NCBI GenBank assembly: GCA_907164885.2
Contig: OU015490.1
Span: 98,996,257 to 99,060,256 of the forward strand
Origin: Dolomedes plantarius
Lineage: Eukaryota; Arthropoda; Arachnida; Araneae; Dolomedidae
DNA length: 64,000 nt
Direction of reading: 5' to 3'
A program made the position numbers and the translations under genes. Every line of letters begins with the position of its first letter. Within the stretch, counting starts at the first letter, position 1. Below, piece after piece: positions 41,943 to 53,556 of this stretch. The notes under the pieces are model-generated. The model ran no database searches and had not been told where the DNA came from. It saw only the letters and a program-made list of their open reading frames with translations.

Positions 41943-43852
41943 GATTAAATTATCAAATAGGGGAAATACCTTTTAGGTAAAATACACAACAGGCAGTAGA
42001 AAATATATACAGATATTAAAAATAGCACAAAATAGTTACGATAACAATGAAAATATTATCATACATAAAAACACTGGGAGCAAGAATTTGTAAATTATAA
42101 TGGATTGATTGGTTGGGGGAAGAGGGAAGAAGGAACTGGTCATGAGACCAAAATAGCATGGAATTTGGGGTTATCAATTATGATACTTGATGGTATGATT
42201 GACATATATAGAATTATGTTCTGCGTTGTGTTTTTTTTTAACAAATCATTACAGACCATCTGACTGATATAATAATGGATACATTTATTAATTGGAATCA
42301 TGTAAAGCATATTTATACATTATGTTATTACAAATAATCACTTCCTTAACAGTTTCATTCAATATCATTATAACCCTTTTCATTTTCTTACTTCCTACAT
42401 ACAATTATCACTCTAGTAATTTATCATCAATTATTAAACCTTTACTACAATATTTCCCTCCTTTAATGGATTTTAGAACCCGTTCATCAACTCACAATAA
42501 ATCATATACTAGCACTTATTCGTTTAAATACCAGTTGACCTTCATTAATCAATTTAAATCATAATTTAACATTATATCTATTTCTAAAAAAAGATCTATT
42601 GTACATACATTCGAAATTTATGGTGTATGAATGAGAAATCGGGATGGCACACGTTTAATATAAGGGATCAATACGGAGCACAAATGATACATACCTCCAT
42701 TGATGAACTATCATGAAGTCTATTTAATGCGCTGGCACTGTCTGGGAATCAGTCTTTCAACCTGCTCTCCTTTGATGAACTGGTTCTGAAGTACATCTAA
42801 TGCGCTCGCTTCGTCTTGGGAATCCTCCTTTCTAACCCGTTCTATTGTTGAGGCACGCTTCTAGGGTCCGTAAATTCAGCTTGTAGCTAACGCTGGGGCT
42901 TATTGTCTTGCTGCATATACTGCTCAGGCGATTCGATTCTCGGGATGGGGCACTCTGCATCCACGTTGTCGGCCTGATATATTCTTTCACAGTATCAAAT
43001 AATCTCGTCGTTCGTCACTGCCTAGTATCTTTCTCTTTGGGGACATCGGTGCAAAATAAAGCGTCAAACTAAATTTCTTTATAATAAGCTGGCTCTGAGT
43101 TTCATCTCGTGCGTTCTCGTACTAAGCCAACTCGTCGGCCCATGCCATTAACTGCGGGCTAGGTGTCCGTCCTTGATGCCCCTCGGTCGTAATAACTTTT
43201 TAGGATCCCAGCATCATCTGATCTGCTCTCTTTTTTCTATTTCCTTCGTTAATACCTTTTACTTCCCCTCGTTACTCCTCCTCCGCTGTGATCCGCCTTT
43301 CTTCGTCATTGGCTCTCAAAATCCTTTTCCTTCTTTCATTGGTTTAATTATGTTTTTGGGGGACCTATCTTTCTCCGCCCATCCGTACATCTTCCTCCGT
43401 TCCCACGGCTCTTTCCCGTGTTCCAAGAACTACATCTGTTTTCGTTCACCTTGTTTTTTGGCTAAGTCATATATTCTCCCCGTCTTTCATGCTCATCTAT
43501 TCTCATTTTTAAAGACTTGTTTTTCAAACGTTTCCCCATCTGCAATCTCTTTTCTGTGCCATAATTGCTTCTCCACCTGGACTTCACCTTGCGGCGTCTC
43601 TTTTCATCGCATAATTGCTTTTTCACGTCTTACTTCTTTAGGATCTAGTTAAGTCCACCGCTTATTCATCTCCTGTGTTCATCAATCCTCATTGCAGTCT
43701 TCGCCGTATATTTATCCCCTTAAACTTCGTTTGTTCGCGCTTGCCTTTTTATATTTCATTATTTTCCTTCTCTAATTTATTTCAAATGCTACGCTTACTT
43801 CTCCGTAACATAAATATTTCACCACAATGATGGGGATTAAATGAATAAATGA
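41943..43852. other. Unassigned 1.9 kb between Gypsy 1 gag and its 5' LTR-like repeat
   Basis: Much longer than the matching leader of Gypsy 2 (about 0.87 kb) and not similar to it. From 42700 to 43800 the + strand is pyrimidine-rich with CTTCGTC/TTCGTT phrases. The 159-codon open frame at 43173-43652 resembles nothing I know and is probably a by-product of composition. Confidence 0.4.
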
Positions 43853-44032
43853 CCGGACATAGCCAGACAGACACACGGACGAGGGACAGAGCCCAGAGTG
43901 CTATATGGGGAAAAATGTCCACCCGCATAGCTTCGGGTTACCGTAAAGTTTTTTCACCAATTAGTGAAGGAAACAGTTCCTTATCACTTGAAACAGTTCT
44001 TTATCGCTCGGCTGGCGTACCGATCCGCTGCA
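43853..44032 (-). repeat. Gypsy 1 LTR-like direct repeat (5' side)
   Basis: Matches 38006-38182 over its whole length with scattered differences and one small indel (ACACACGGACGAGGG against ACACGCGAGGG). Confidence 0.65.
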
Positions 44033-44577
44033 AGTATCATTAAATAATCGTGGTCAATCTCATTGACCATGGCAGGTATGACTTCATTTGTAATGTAAGG
44101 ATGATTGAAAATAAAACACACTTATTTCCGGCAGAATTTAAGCTTTCTTAACTTTGTGTTAGCTTAAAAGACAGCAGCTGTATTTCTCTCTCACTATTAT
44201 ACATCTTATATTAAAACAAAACAATAATAATGTTCTTACCTTAGAACCAGTAAACAAACTAGGATTTCTCTGTACAGTTTCTTTGTTTCTTTTTAAGGCT
44301 TATCGAGAGCCACTAGCACAACCAGGTGCAAAACATGTTGGCATATCTGTGCACAGAATAAATTAAAAAATTTGTAAAACAATTTTCAAAAACACGCGTC
44401 CATATAACTTAATGAAAAATCGGCACCATGAAGCTAAAGAAAACTATCTTGAAGCTCTTTAGTTTCATGATCGGCACCTATGTTGCATGTCACGCCATCT
44501 GCCGGCGAGCGGCCGTAATCGGTCCAATTTTTCGAGGAATTCCCCATTGAAGCTTACGCTCCTTCTTATAGCTTCAT

Positions 44578-44647
<70 letters not shown>

Positions 44648-44991
44648 ACGAACCTCGATATAATCAAATTCCTTGATAGTTCGAAGTTTTTCCATTCCCC
44701 TTGAACCTGCCCGTGACTTTTGAAACCCGAAGGTCACGTTTCGAAGGTCACGGCCTAACACTCCCATGTTATTTTTACCTCTACAAATCGAAGGACTGGT
44801 CAGGAAGACCTTAATATTTCGAATTTTTCAGTTTGCTTGGCTTGGCACCGCACCTCTATATATCAAAGTTTTTATTGGAGAGCCTCTATAAATCGAAGTT
44901 GTTTTCATAAAATCAGTTTTCATCGCAGTGAGTTTGCAATTATTTCTAGAGATTAACACTAACGAGAGTTAAATCTACTGTGTATAGGGAT
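44033..44991. other. Unassigned, with AT microsatellite and pogo-like phrases
   Basis: An (AT)n run of about 60 bp (44579-44639) is followed by CGAACCTCGATATAATCAAA and further CTCTATAAATCGAAG phrases, which recall decayed pogo/Tigger ends. A hairpin with arms CATGAAGCTAAAGA and TCTTTAGTTTCATG (about 44427-44476) lies upstream. No gene. Confidence 0.45.
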
Positions 44992-45280
44992 TGTGGCAAC
45001 CCAACTCGTAGACAGCTCCGACATCGCGTTCTGCGCATCTGGTTCGCGCAGGATTAGGGATTGCCGCGGACATTGAAACACCGATTTTTCACTACTTCAC
45101 TTTTCCGTACTAGCGTGGTACGTACGCTTCTCCGCTCCGAATTCACTGCGATGAACTACGAGCCGGGTTTCGTAACTGTAAATTTATTTTATGTGTCAAC
45201 TTTTAAATAAAAGAACATGTTAAGTTCTAATTGTTCTTATAAATTCTGATGTCCGTAATATGGGAATAATAGTTTCCATA
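44992..45280 (+). repeat. Gypsy 2 5' LTR
   Basis: The 289-bp LTR carries a candidate AATAAA (AAATAAAAG near 45208) and its copy at 50142-50430 has the same length. It is followed directly by the primer-binding site. Confidence 0.95.
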
Positions 45281-46146
45281 AATTGGCGACCCGGAGATTG
45301 ACTGGACAGTTTTGCTTTCGATTAGCCACGTGGCCGACCAAGCAGCAATCCATTAGCATCGCCCCGGTTTGTCTACAATTTTGGTGAAATTGTACTTCAT
45401 ATGATCTCTTAAGCGGCTAACCATTCGGAGTACGTCTCAATTTTTCTGGGAAAAATTTTTTCCCCCGCGGCTGTCATCTGTTATAACTCGCACGTGGCCC
45501 GACAAGACAGCGTGTTTGTGAAGCTCCAAAAATTTTTTTTCTCCACCATCCTGATACTGTGTGTTGTGTCCTCGCTTACGATATGTGTGGTGCAAGGTTT
45601 TATACCTTACAGTGATTATTCTGAATTCTTGAGGCAAAGAATCAAGCAGCGATCACGTGTCGCACGCCTATTTTTTCGTGGTGCCTAACTGCTCGGATAA
45701 TTAAGCCCTAGGACTAATTAAATGGATTATCACAACTATCTACGTGATCGGTAAGCTGTCCCATTATTTTTTTTACCGTAAACTATTAAACTTACCTTCT
45801 CAGTATTGCGTATATATGCTCTTCCAACCCTTATCCTTTTTTTTGTGTAATGTATTTTCGTACTGTGCTGTACCAGATATAATCCCCGTAATTTCCTTAC
45901 ATGCTAGCTTCTCTTTCCTATATTTTTTTTGCTAGATTATTTTTGTCATTATTGTTTTGCATTTTGGTATTGATGTTTTCTTTGCATACTTTATTTCTAT
46001 ACATACTTTTCTTTGCACATGCTCAATTATCACCCTACTGAATACTTATATCGTATAACAACTGTATTTCACCTTATTTTTGCACAATTACCTTTGGCAT
46101 ACGTAGCTGTTGAATTGTATTTGTATTGTTTCTCTCCTTGATTTAT

Positions 46147-46932
46147 ATGATGCAACCTTCCGGCGACCCTTCCGCGAATCTTTCGCGTGTCTCCATTAAA
46201 CCACCTCCTTTCTGGAAAACCAATCCATACATATGGTTTAGGCAAATTGAAGCACAATTTACCATTGCAAATATTACGGCTGACTCCACAAAATTTAACC
46301 ACGCCATTGCAGCTCTAGAGTCCAGTGTTTTAGGCCCAATTGCTGATTTCGTTCTAAATCCACCTGACAAGGACCAATATAATACTTTAAAGCAGCGATT
46401 GATTGAGTTGAATACCGAAAGCCAAGAGTCCAAAATCCGTACGCTTCTAAAAGGTCTCGAATTGGGCGACCAACGCCCTTCACAACTCTTGGCGCGAATG
46501 CGCACATTAGCTGGCACGTCGATAGGCGACCCCTTGTTAAAATCTTTATGGTTCGCGAGGCTTCCAACCTCTACCCGAAGTATTCTCGCTACCCTGAGCG
46601 ATGACCTCAGCACATTGGCTGCGGCTGCAGATAAAATTCACGACCTGGCATCCCCCGAAATAAACATCGTCGCCAGTACAAAAAACACCAATCAAGGTTC
46701 CGAACTTGATTCTCGCATAGATAGGCTCACCCAGCAAGTGAACGAGTTAACGGCACTGGTACGTGGTCGTAACCCACATAAAGGTGCCCACCGCCGCGAG
46801 AACAGCCGATCGAGAAGCCGCCCTCGCCAATACAAGGAAGCGGCTAACGGGCTATGTTTCTACCACGCCAACTTTGGAGAAAGAGCCAAACGGTGTAAAT
46901 CCCCATGCTCCTTCCGGCAGTCGGGAAACTAA
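46147..46932 (+). pseudogene. Gypsy 2 gag
   Basis: The frame opens at two adjacent ATGs (46147, 46150): MMQPSGDPSANLSRVSIKPP, then WKTNPYIWFRQIEAQFTIAN (capsid), LLKGLELGDQRPSQLLARMR, a polar basic linker (RRENSRSRSRPRQ) and a CFYHANFGERAKRC knuckle. It ends in TAA at 46930-46932. The protease frame starts without gap in another phase, so gag and pol are joined by a frameshift or mutation just after the knuckle. Confidence 0.9.
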
Positions 46933-46949
46933 TAAGGCGACCGCCTGAT

Positions 46950-47618
46950 GGCCTACAACGCGATCGCCAGATCAATCGCATCCTCTTGGCCGATCCCTCG
47001 TCTACAATAGAATTTCTCATTGATACAGGTGCCGAATTGTCGGTAATTCCCAAATCGTTAGTACCAAACGCATCAGGCACGTCAGACTTGGTTCTTTTGG
47101 CCGCCAACGGCTAGAACATCCCCACTTACGGAACTAAACTGCTCAAGTTAGACCTCAACCTCCGACGCTCCCTTACATGGATGTTCGTCATCGCGGACGT
47201 TTCACAGCCTATTATAGGCATCGACTTTCTGAAACATTTTGGCTTACTGGTCGATGCCCGCAATAACTCCCTAATCGACAATGTAACTAAAATATCTTCG
47301 AGAGGCAAATCACCTTCAACTAATCCTAGCTCAACAAATATTTCTATTCTCTGGGGAAACTCTAGTTTCGACCAGCTTTTCAAAAATTATCCTCAACTCA
47401 CAAATCCATCCCACCTTCCGTCCAATCCTACATCTACTTCTGTTTTTCACCATATCGAAACTACGGGTCCCCCTGTGTTTTCCAAACCCCGACGTCTGTC
47501 ACCGGAATTATTACGGGCAGCACGTCAGGAATTCGAATTTCTGCTTTCCCAAGGCATCATTCGGCCATCGAAGAGCCCTTGGGCACCGTTTGTTTTTCTA
47601 ACCCTTACATATGGTTAG
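46950..47618 (+). pseudogene. Gypsy 2 protease and start of RT
   Basis: EFLIDTGAELSVIPKSLVPN is a retropepsin with the DTG site (47022-47030). A TAG at 47112-47114 interrupts LLAANG|NIPTYG. Further on, QPIIGIDFLKHFGLLVDARN closes the protease. SPELLRAARQEFEFLLSQGI and IRPSKSPWAP begin RT, and coding is then broken by a 19-bp palindromic insertion (47585-47631). Confidence 0.9.
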
Positions 47619-47631
47619 AAAAACAAACGGT
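47585..47631. repeat. 19-bp perfect inverted repeat disrupting RT
   Basis: ACCGTTTGTTTTTCTAACC (47585-47603) is the exact complement of 47613-47631, with a 9-nt spacer. The right arm encodes normal RT sequence; the left arm replaces the expected coding and brings a stop. Confidence 0.95.
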
Positions 47632-49527
47632 GATTGACGTCCTTGTGGCGATTACCGCAGACTCAATGCCGTAACCGTTCCGGACCGGTACCCTGTACCA
47701 CACATTCAAGATTGTACGCAACTCTTGCATAATAAGTCCATTTTTTCCACCCTCGATCTGGCCAGGGCTTACCACCAGATCCCTGTCCACCCAGATGACG
47801 TGCCAAAGACCGCCGTCACCACTCTTTTTGGCTTGTACGAATTTGTATTCACTCCTTTCGGTCTTCGAAACGCGGGACAAACGTTTCAGCGTTTCATCCA
47901 TCAAGTCCTTGTTGGCTTTGATTTCTCTGTGCCATATTTCGATGACATTCTCATCGCCTCTTCCTCCTCTGAAGAGCATAGCTCTCACCTCCAAGAAGTT
48001 TTTGACCGCCTCAAACAATACAACCTTAAACTGAACCATGCCAAATGCGTCCTTGGTAAACCTTTTGTAACCTTTCTGGGCTGTAAAATTTCATCTTCCG
48101 GTGTTGAACCCTTACCTGAGAAAACGCTATTAATTACTAACTTCCCAAAACCTGAGACCATTTCCCAGCTCCGCAGATTCCTGGCCATGATAAATTTTTA
48201 TAAGCGTTTTATGGTACACGCCGCGCATACACAAGCGCAGTTGAATGAGTTCTTGAAAGAATCTCGAAAGAATGATAAACGTCCTGTGCCATGGACGGAC
48301 GAAGCGCTTGCTGCATTTAATAAATGCAAGGCCGATCTCTCACAGGCAGTCCCCCTCGGTTTCCACTCTCCCGGGCAGCAACTCTCTCTAATGGTTGACG
48401 CATCTGATTCTGCCATCGGAGCGGCCCTGCATGCAAAAACCACTTTGGGACTCCAGCCTCTTTCTTTCTTCTCACGAAAGTTAACGAACGCTGAGCGGAA
48501 GTATAGTACCTATGATAGGGAATTGCTAGCTATCTACTCAGCGATTAAGCACTTTCGACACTCTCTCGAAGGTCAGTCCTTTATAGTTTTTACCGATAAT
48601 AGGCCCTTAACGTATGCCTTTACTAAGAACTCCGATTCTTGCTCGCCCCGTCAGTTGAGGCACCTCGACTTCATAGCGCAGTTTACTACAGACATTCGCC
48701 ATGTTCTAGGAAACAAGAATGTTGTTGCAGATACCTTGTCACGCCTGGACCACATTGCGAGTATCACCAGTTTCGACTTCACCGAACTCGCTAAGGCCCA
48801 GTCGCATGACCAGGAAATACAACGTCTTCTGTCTGGAGAGACGCATACGAGTTTGGTTCTTCAACCATTAAAACTTTCCAACGATCTGCAAATATTCTGC
48901 GCTAGCAAGACCGGCAAAGTACGTACTTTCGTCCCAGAGGCGTGCCGAGAACGTCTGTTCCACTCCCTGCATGGACTCTCTCACCCTGGTGTACGAGCAA
49001 CCAAGAAGCTCATTTCAGAGCGTTATGTGTGGCCATCAATGGCGAAAGACATCACAGCATGGACTCGTACCTGCTTGAGCTGTCAACGCTCAAAGGTACA
49101 TAAGCACACACGCAGCCCCCTGCAGCTATTTTCTCCGCCCTCTCATCGCTTCGATCACGTACATCTTGATTTGGTGGGCCCACTTCCGCCTTCGGAGGGA
49201 TTCACTTACTTGCTTACGTGCGTGGATCGGTATACTCGATGGCCGGAGGCGATCCCGATAATGGACATCTCGTCCGAGACAGTAGCACGCGCTTTCATCA
49301 GTCAGTGGGTTGCCCGTTTTGGAACCCCTTCCGTCATCACCAACGATCAAGGACGCCAGTTTCAAGCACATCTTTTCTCTGATCTAATGTCACTACTAGG
49401 CACAAAGCACATCCGCACCTCGCCGTACCATCCAGCGGGCAACGGGCTAGTTGAGCGTTTTCATCGCTCACTTAAACAGGCCCTTAGATTCTCTCAAACA
49501 ACCGGTGGACTGAGACTCTCCCATTAG
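47632..49527 (+). pseudogene. Gypsy 2 RT, RNase H and integrase
   Basis: After [20 protein letters not shown] the 600-codon open stretch shows [16 protein letters not shown] (motif A), [11 protein letters not shown] (YFDD in place of the usual Y[IL]DD, at 47935-47946), [14 protein letters not shown] and [20 protein letters not shown] (RNase H), [18 protein letters not shown] (integrase zinc finger), [22 protein letters not shown] and [14 protein letters not shown] (DDE). It ends prematurely at 49527 after a frameshift near 49500. Confidence 0.93.
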
Positions 49528-50105
49528 TCCTCCTGGGACTTCGCTCCTCGTTCAAGGAAGACCTCCAGTGCACAAGTGCGGAGCTTGTATATGGCTCTAC
49601 TCTCCGCCTCCCTGCAGATTTTCTCCATCCATCCCCACCCCCTGCAGTCGAACCATCCGAGTTCGTCCAACATCTCCGTAGCTTAATGCAGAGTCTCTCA
49701 CCAACTCCCACTTCTGCTCACCACAATCCGACCACCTTCGTGCACTCGTCTCTCGAATCGTGCTCTCATGTCTTTGTGCGCTATGATGGGATCCGGCGCT
49801 CACTACAGCTTCCTTACAACGGCCCCTTCAAGGTTATGGACAGAACGGCTAAATATTACACATTGCTTATGAATGGTAAGAATTGTGTTATTGGCCTCGA
49901 CCGTTTAAAGCCAACATTCCTCACCACCAGCGACTCCCTGACGTCGCAGCATTCTGTGTTGAATCCAAATGATCCTGTCACGACTAGCGTACCTACCCCT
50001 ACAACTGTTACGAGAGCTTCGCCCTCGCCGACTCCAATAACGACCCCAGTTCCAGTGTCAACGCGTTCAGGTCGACGGGTTCGGTTTAACCCCCGTTACT
50101 TATAA
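49528..50105 (+). pseudogene. Gypsy 2 integrase C-terminus
   Basis: In another frame coding resumes with RSSFKEDLQCTSAELVYGST, then SHVFVRYDGIRRSLQLPYNG and KNCVIGLDRLKPTFL, which form the SH3-like end of Gypsy integrases, and a Pro/Thr-rich tail ending STRSGRRVRFNPRYL, stop at 50103-50105. The tail immediately precedes the polypurine tract. Confidence 0.9.
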
Positions 50106-50141
50106 CCCTCAGTAGCTACGGTACTTGGGGGGGGGGAATAC

Positions 50142-50430
50142 TGTGGCAACCCAACTCGCAGACAGCTCCGACATCGCGTTCTGCGCATCTGGTTCGCGCA
50201 GGATTAGGGATTGCCGCGGACATTGGAACACCGATTTTTCACTACTTCACTTTTCCGTACTAGCGTGGTACGTACGCTTCTCCGCTCCGAATTCACTGCG
50301 ATGAACTACGAGCCGGGTTTCGTAACTGTAAATTTATGTTATGTGTCAACTTTTAAATAAAAGAATATGTTAAGTTCTAATTGTTCTTATACCTTCTGAT
50401 GTCCGTAATATGGGAATAATAGTTTCCATA
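50142..50430 (+). repeat. Gypsy 2 3' LTR
   Basis: Same length and termini as the 5' LTR. It differs at roughly six positions (for example CGCAGAC/CGTAGAC, ATGTTATG/ATTTTATG, ACCTTCTG/AAATTCTG), pointing to recent insertion. Confidence 0.95.
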
Positions 50431-50434
50431 GGAT

Positions 50435-51363
50435 GTTAGCAGAGGTTCCCTGTGAAATTTAGGTATCTCTACTTTGTATATTGTGGTAATGTTCATAGAT
50501 CCTTTCACTGTTGTTGTTCACAATCGATCTTTAGTTATGTTTTTGTCAGAAATTTTTCTTTGAATTCTCCTCTCCCAAAAGTTCTTTCTGACTACATGCC
50601 TGGCTGTGTGAGAGTGCTGGAAATGCATATCTAGTGCATTTATTATCTCTGTCTCTGAAAGTACCCTCCTCTCTTTTGAGCGGAAATTTTTTATATTTTA
50701 TCTGCTGAAATCTTAAAGAAGCGTAAAAGGAAAGATCGCACTGCGACCATAGGCATAGCGTCGGGGGGAGGGGCAACTTAACTCGAAATAAATTAAAACG
50801 TTAATAGAAGTTCAGTTAAAATCGGAAAATTGTAGAAAACTTTTAAGAAAGTTGGTTTTCAATTTCTTTTGAAAGGGCTAGTGAACATGTAAAAAAGTTG
50901 AAATAAATCCAGAAATGATTTCGAACACAAAAAAAAAACAATCTACTTTTACGGTGTGTACATCCAATTATCCCACTCTTTTCTGAAATTTCTTATTTGC
51001 ATTCCGAGAATTTGCTCTTAACATCCAGAGAAGAAAAAAAGAGCCTCAGAGATTACGAGAAGCATTTTTTTTAAACTTGGCAAGCACTTTTGTCCCTAAG
51101 ATGTTTGTCCATACACACAACGATTTTGTTAGCTAATATCTGACAGCCATACTGGTGAACCAACTTTGCGCCCTGCGAAGGAACAGCACTGGAACTCCTT
51201 AGTCCCGTACTCCCCAGGCCCACTTAGTGGAAGTTTAGTCACGCTGACCAGTTCACGGTGTAGTCGGCATAACTAATAGCCATGAAGCTACAGAGCTTCA
51301 TGCTAATAGCATAAGAAGAATAAGTGGGAAAAGGACACCAGTGGTTCCCAACATATCCGTTAT
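50435..51363. other. Unassigned DNA
   Basis: No gene seen. A short inverted repeat ATGAAGCT..AGCTTCAT lies near 51283-51302, a GGGGGGAGGGG run near 50764. Confidence 0.5.
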
Positions 51364-51594
51364 CTATACTTATATATAAAGAGAGAGCGATTTTGTACGT
51401 GGAGGGTAATCTCCAGAACCACTGCACCTATTTGAAAAATTCTTTCACTGTTTGAAAGGTACATTATTCCAGATGGACATAGGCTATATATTATGTATAT
51501 CTGATCAGTAGAAATAAAGTTAGGGGCTTAATCCTAACAATCTCCATTGTTATCGCTACTGTCCTCTACCGCTTTTTGTGCCGAAGTCTTCAAC

Positions 51595-51682
51595 GATCCT
51601 TAGCGTATTGCAATTGCGGTGGGCTTCTGTTCTGACGATAGTGGTTCGAGCCTAGCCGTTCTCCGGCACATCTTTTTCTTTT
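51595..51682 (+). mobile_element. tRNA-like (SINE-type) segment within the array unit
   Basis: TAGCGTATTGCAATTGCGG followed at tRNA distance by a perfect B box GGTTCGAGCC (51643-51652). It recurs in the units at about 55803-55890 and 56283-56370 (the last with GGTTCGAACC). Since every unit has it, it was inserted before amplification. Confidence 0.5.
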
Positions 51683-52065
51683 AAAAAATTAACTTTAACT
51701 AACGTAATATTAATTTGAATATTATTTTAAGAATATTATTTTTAAAGAAATTAAATATTTAAAAAAACATTCGGTAAATATGAAGAACATGATACGGTTT
51801 CTCGCCAAGCCTTTTGTTTTCGCCAACGGCTTGGCGTTTGGCTCGTTTTTGGGTTTGCTGTTTTTCCCTGCACGGTTCTTCTTTCCCATCATGGTTTTTC
51901 TTTTCACCTTGTGAAAAATTGAAGTATCGCAAGCGTGTCTCGCAAGATGAATGCAAACGCGGTGTTCTGCAATGAAGAATTAATTCAAAACGTAATCATC
52001 GCAACTTGTTCGTAAAAAAAATCTATCGCAGCCTGTATAAAAATCGTAGGCGCAATTGGATACGC

Positions 52066-52140
52066 CAGTGATTCTCAACCTTTTTTTTGTTATGGTACAC
52101 TTTTAATAATTTTAAAATTTGGTGGCACACTAACAATAAG
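52066..52140. mobile_element. hAT-type terminus, partner not found
   Basis: CAGTGATTCTCAACC followed by GGTACAC and GGTGGCACAC resembles a hAT MITE left end. No right end was identified before the satellite. Confidence 0.4.
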
Positions 52141-52789
52141 ATAATTTCCTAAGAATTTTACTAGATGATTGATGTACTTATAATATAATTTGTTAAAATA
52201 GCAACGAAATAATTTTCATTGAAATATAAAATGAAATTGCATTTCAAAGTAAACAAAATGTTTAACTACAAATTGCTTTTAGTGCGAAATCTGAGCTTTT
52301 TTTTTTTGATAACTTCATCTATATTTGGGCTTAAACATGATAATGCTACTCTCATTTTGTGATCCAGATTTAAAAGTCTGCAACCCGGTGGGTTTGCTTG
52401 GTACTTTATATTTTCTGTCTCCACAAACACTGAGGCCCCAATCCCCTCCCCCCCACCCTTGTTGGGTTTTTAATTATATAGGTACTGGACAGTTTTTAAT
52501 TAATAGAAAATAAAGCGTAGTATGTGATTATTATGGGATTATTTACTTTCTAGCATCTGATTTGCATTTTATGGACAATACAGCTACTACGATCTAAATT
52601 TTAAAGGGATGTTAACTGCTAATTAGAGAAAATAAGTGTTTATGCGGTAGTCACAGGCTATATGTTGTAGGTAAATGCCGTGGTATTTCATGATATGCTA
52701 AGCGTACCCTGTCACAAGCGCATTGTACGAAAATATATAACATTGATAGAAGTTGCTAAAATTAGTAACATATCCGATTAAGTTTTAAG

Positions 52790-53550
52790 GGGGGGGGGGA
52801 ATGTTTTAAGTATATATACAGTGTAATATGCAAAAAGCTAATTAAAATATAAAGTGCAGTATTGTGTAAACAACTGTACTGAGTTCCATAATATGTATAA
52901 TTATATAAATTTAAACAGTGAGTATATATAATATACAATGTGCAGTGTATATATAAAATATAATGTGTAAGGATGAAGTACAGTGTACAATGTATTTATA
53001 AAATATTATGTTAGCGTTTATTAAAATGTAAGTATAGCACTATGCAAAAGCTGTACTGAAGTCTATACGATGATAAATAATATATGGTTAAATAATGTAA
53101 GATTGACTGCAAACACGTGATACACCGTGACTGTGTAAACAAAAATAACGGGTGACACAGTAAATGAAGGTTTGCTTAGAGGACCCATGCGTAAAAATAT
53201 TATAAACTATTTATGAATACAAGAAAGTATCGTTGATACAATAGGCTGCGTATTGTAAATAAATGAAACGCACGGTAGTAAAAGTAATTGTACCGAATTT
53301 TAAGTACACATTGTAAGATGTTGTATAAAGTACAAGAAAGCGTAGGGTGTATTATGAAACGAATCTCTTGTAAGTATAAAGACTTAATATAAAGGCATAA
53401 GCTGTATATAAAGTTATTGTACATATTGTATATAATGTTAATTGCATATTATGTGTGCCGCTATAGTCGGTATATAGTTGTTATGATATAGAGTATGGTA
53501 TTGTATATGTACAAATAGTACATATTGTATTTTAGCGTAAGCTGTATTTT
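52790..53550. repeat. Degenerate TA/GT-rich repeat zone
   Basis: Irregular repeats of the type GTATATAAAATATAATGTG and GTACATATTGTA, averaging tens of bases, fill the space before the satellite. No constant period could be set by eye. Confidence 0.5.
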
Positions 53551-53556
53551 GTAAAA

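Larger units (their letters stand above)
38006..44032 (-). mobile_element. Ty3/Gypsy retrotransposon 1, degraded
   Basis: On - are gag (41942-41175), RT (about 41055-39998) and RNase H-integrase (40017-38392). Direct repeats of about 180 bp, beginning TGCAGCGGATCG on -, lie at 44032-43853 and 38182-38006 and look like LTRs. Protease and the gag zinc knuckle are missing between 41175 and 41055. It is related to Gypsy 2 (same gag start: PP.WKTN..W..Q.E..F..A.IT.D.TKFNH). Confidence 0.85.
44992..50430 (+). mobile_element. Ty3/Gypsy retrotransposon 2, complete length, recently inserted
   Basis: Two 289-bp LTRs (44992-45280 and 50142-50430) start TGTGGCAACCCAACTCG and end GTTTCCATA. A 4-bp target duplication GGAT (44988-44991, 50431-50434) flanks the whole. 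A PBS (TGGCGACCCGGAG, from 45284) follows the 5' LTR and a G-rich polypurine tract (50126-50141) precedes the 3' LTR. By eye the LTRs differ at about 6 of 289 sites. Gag, protease, RT, RNase H and integrase occur in Gypsy order, with at least three inactivating lesions. Confidence 0.96.

Noticed and set aside
43173..43652. 159-codon + open frame with hydrophobic stretches
   Set aside because: Pyrimidine-rich composition gives Phe/Leu/Ser runs that mimic membrane segments; no start context, homologue or partner is apparent.
44640..44940. Separate pogo/Tigger element
   Set aside because: Several CTCGATAAATCGAA-like phrases occur but no paired termini or TA duplication could be set.
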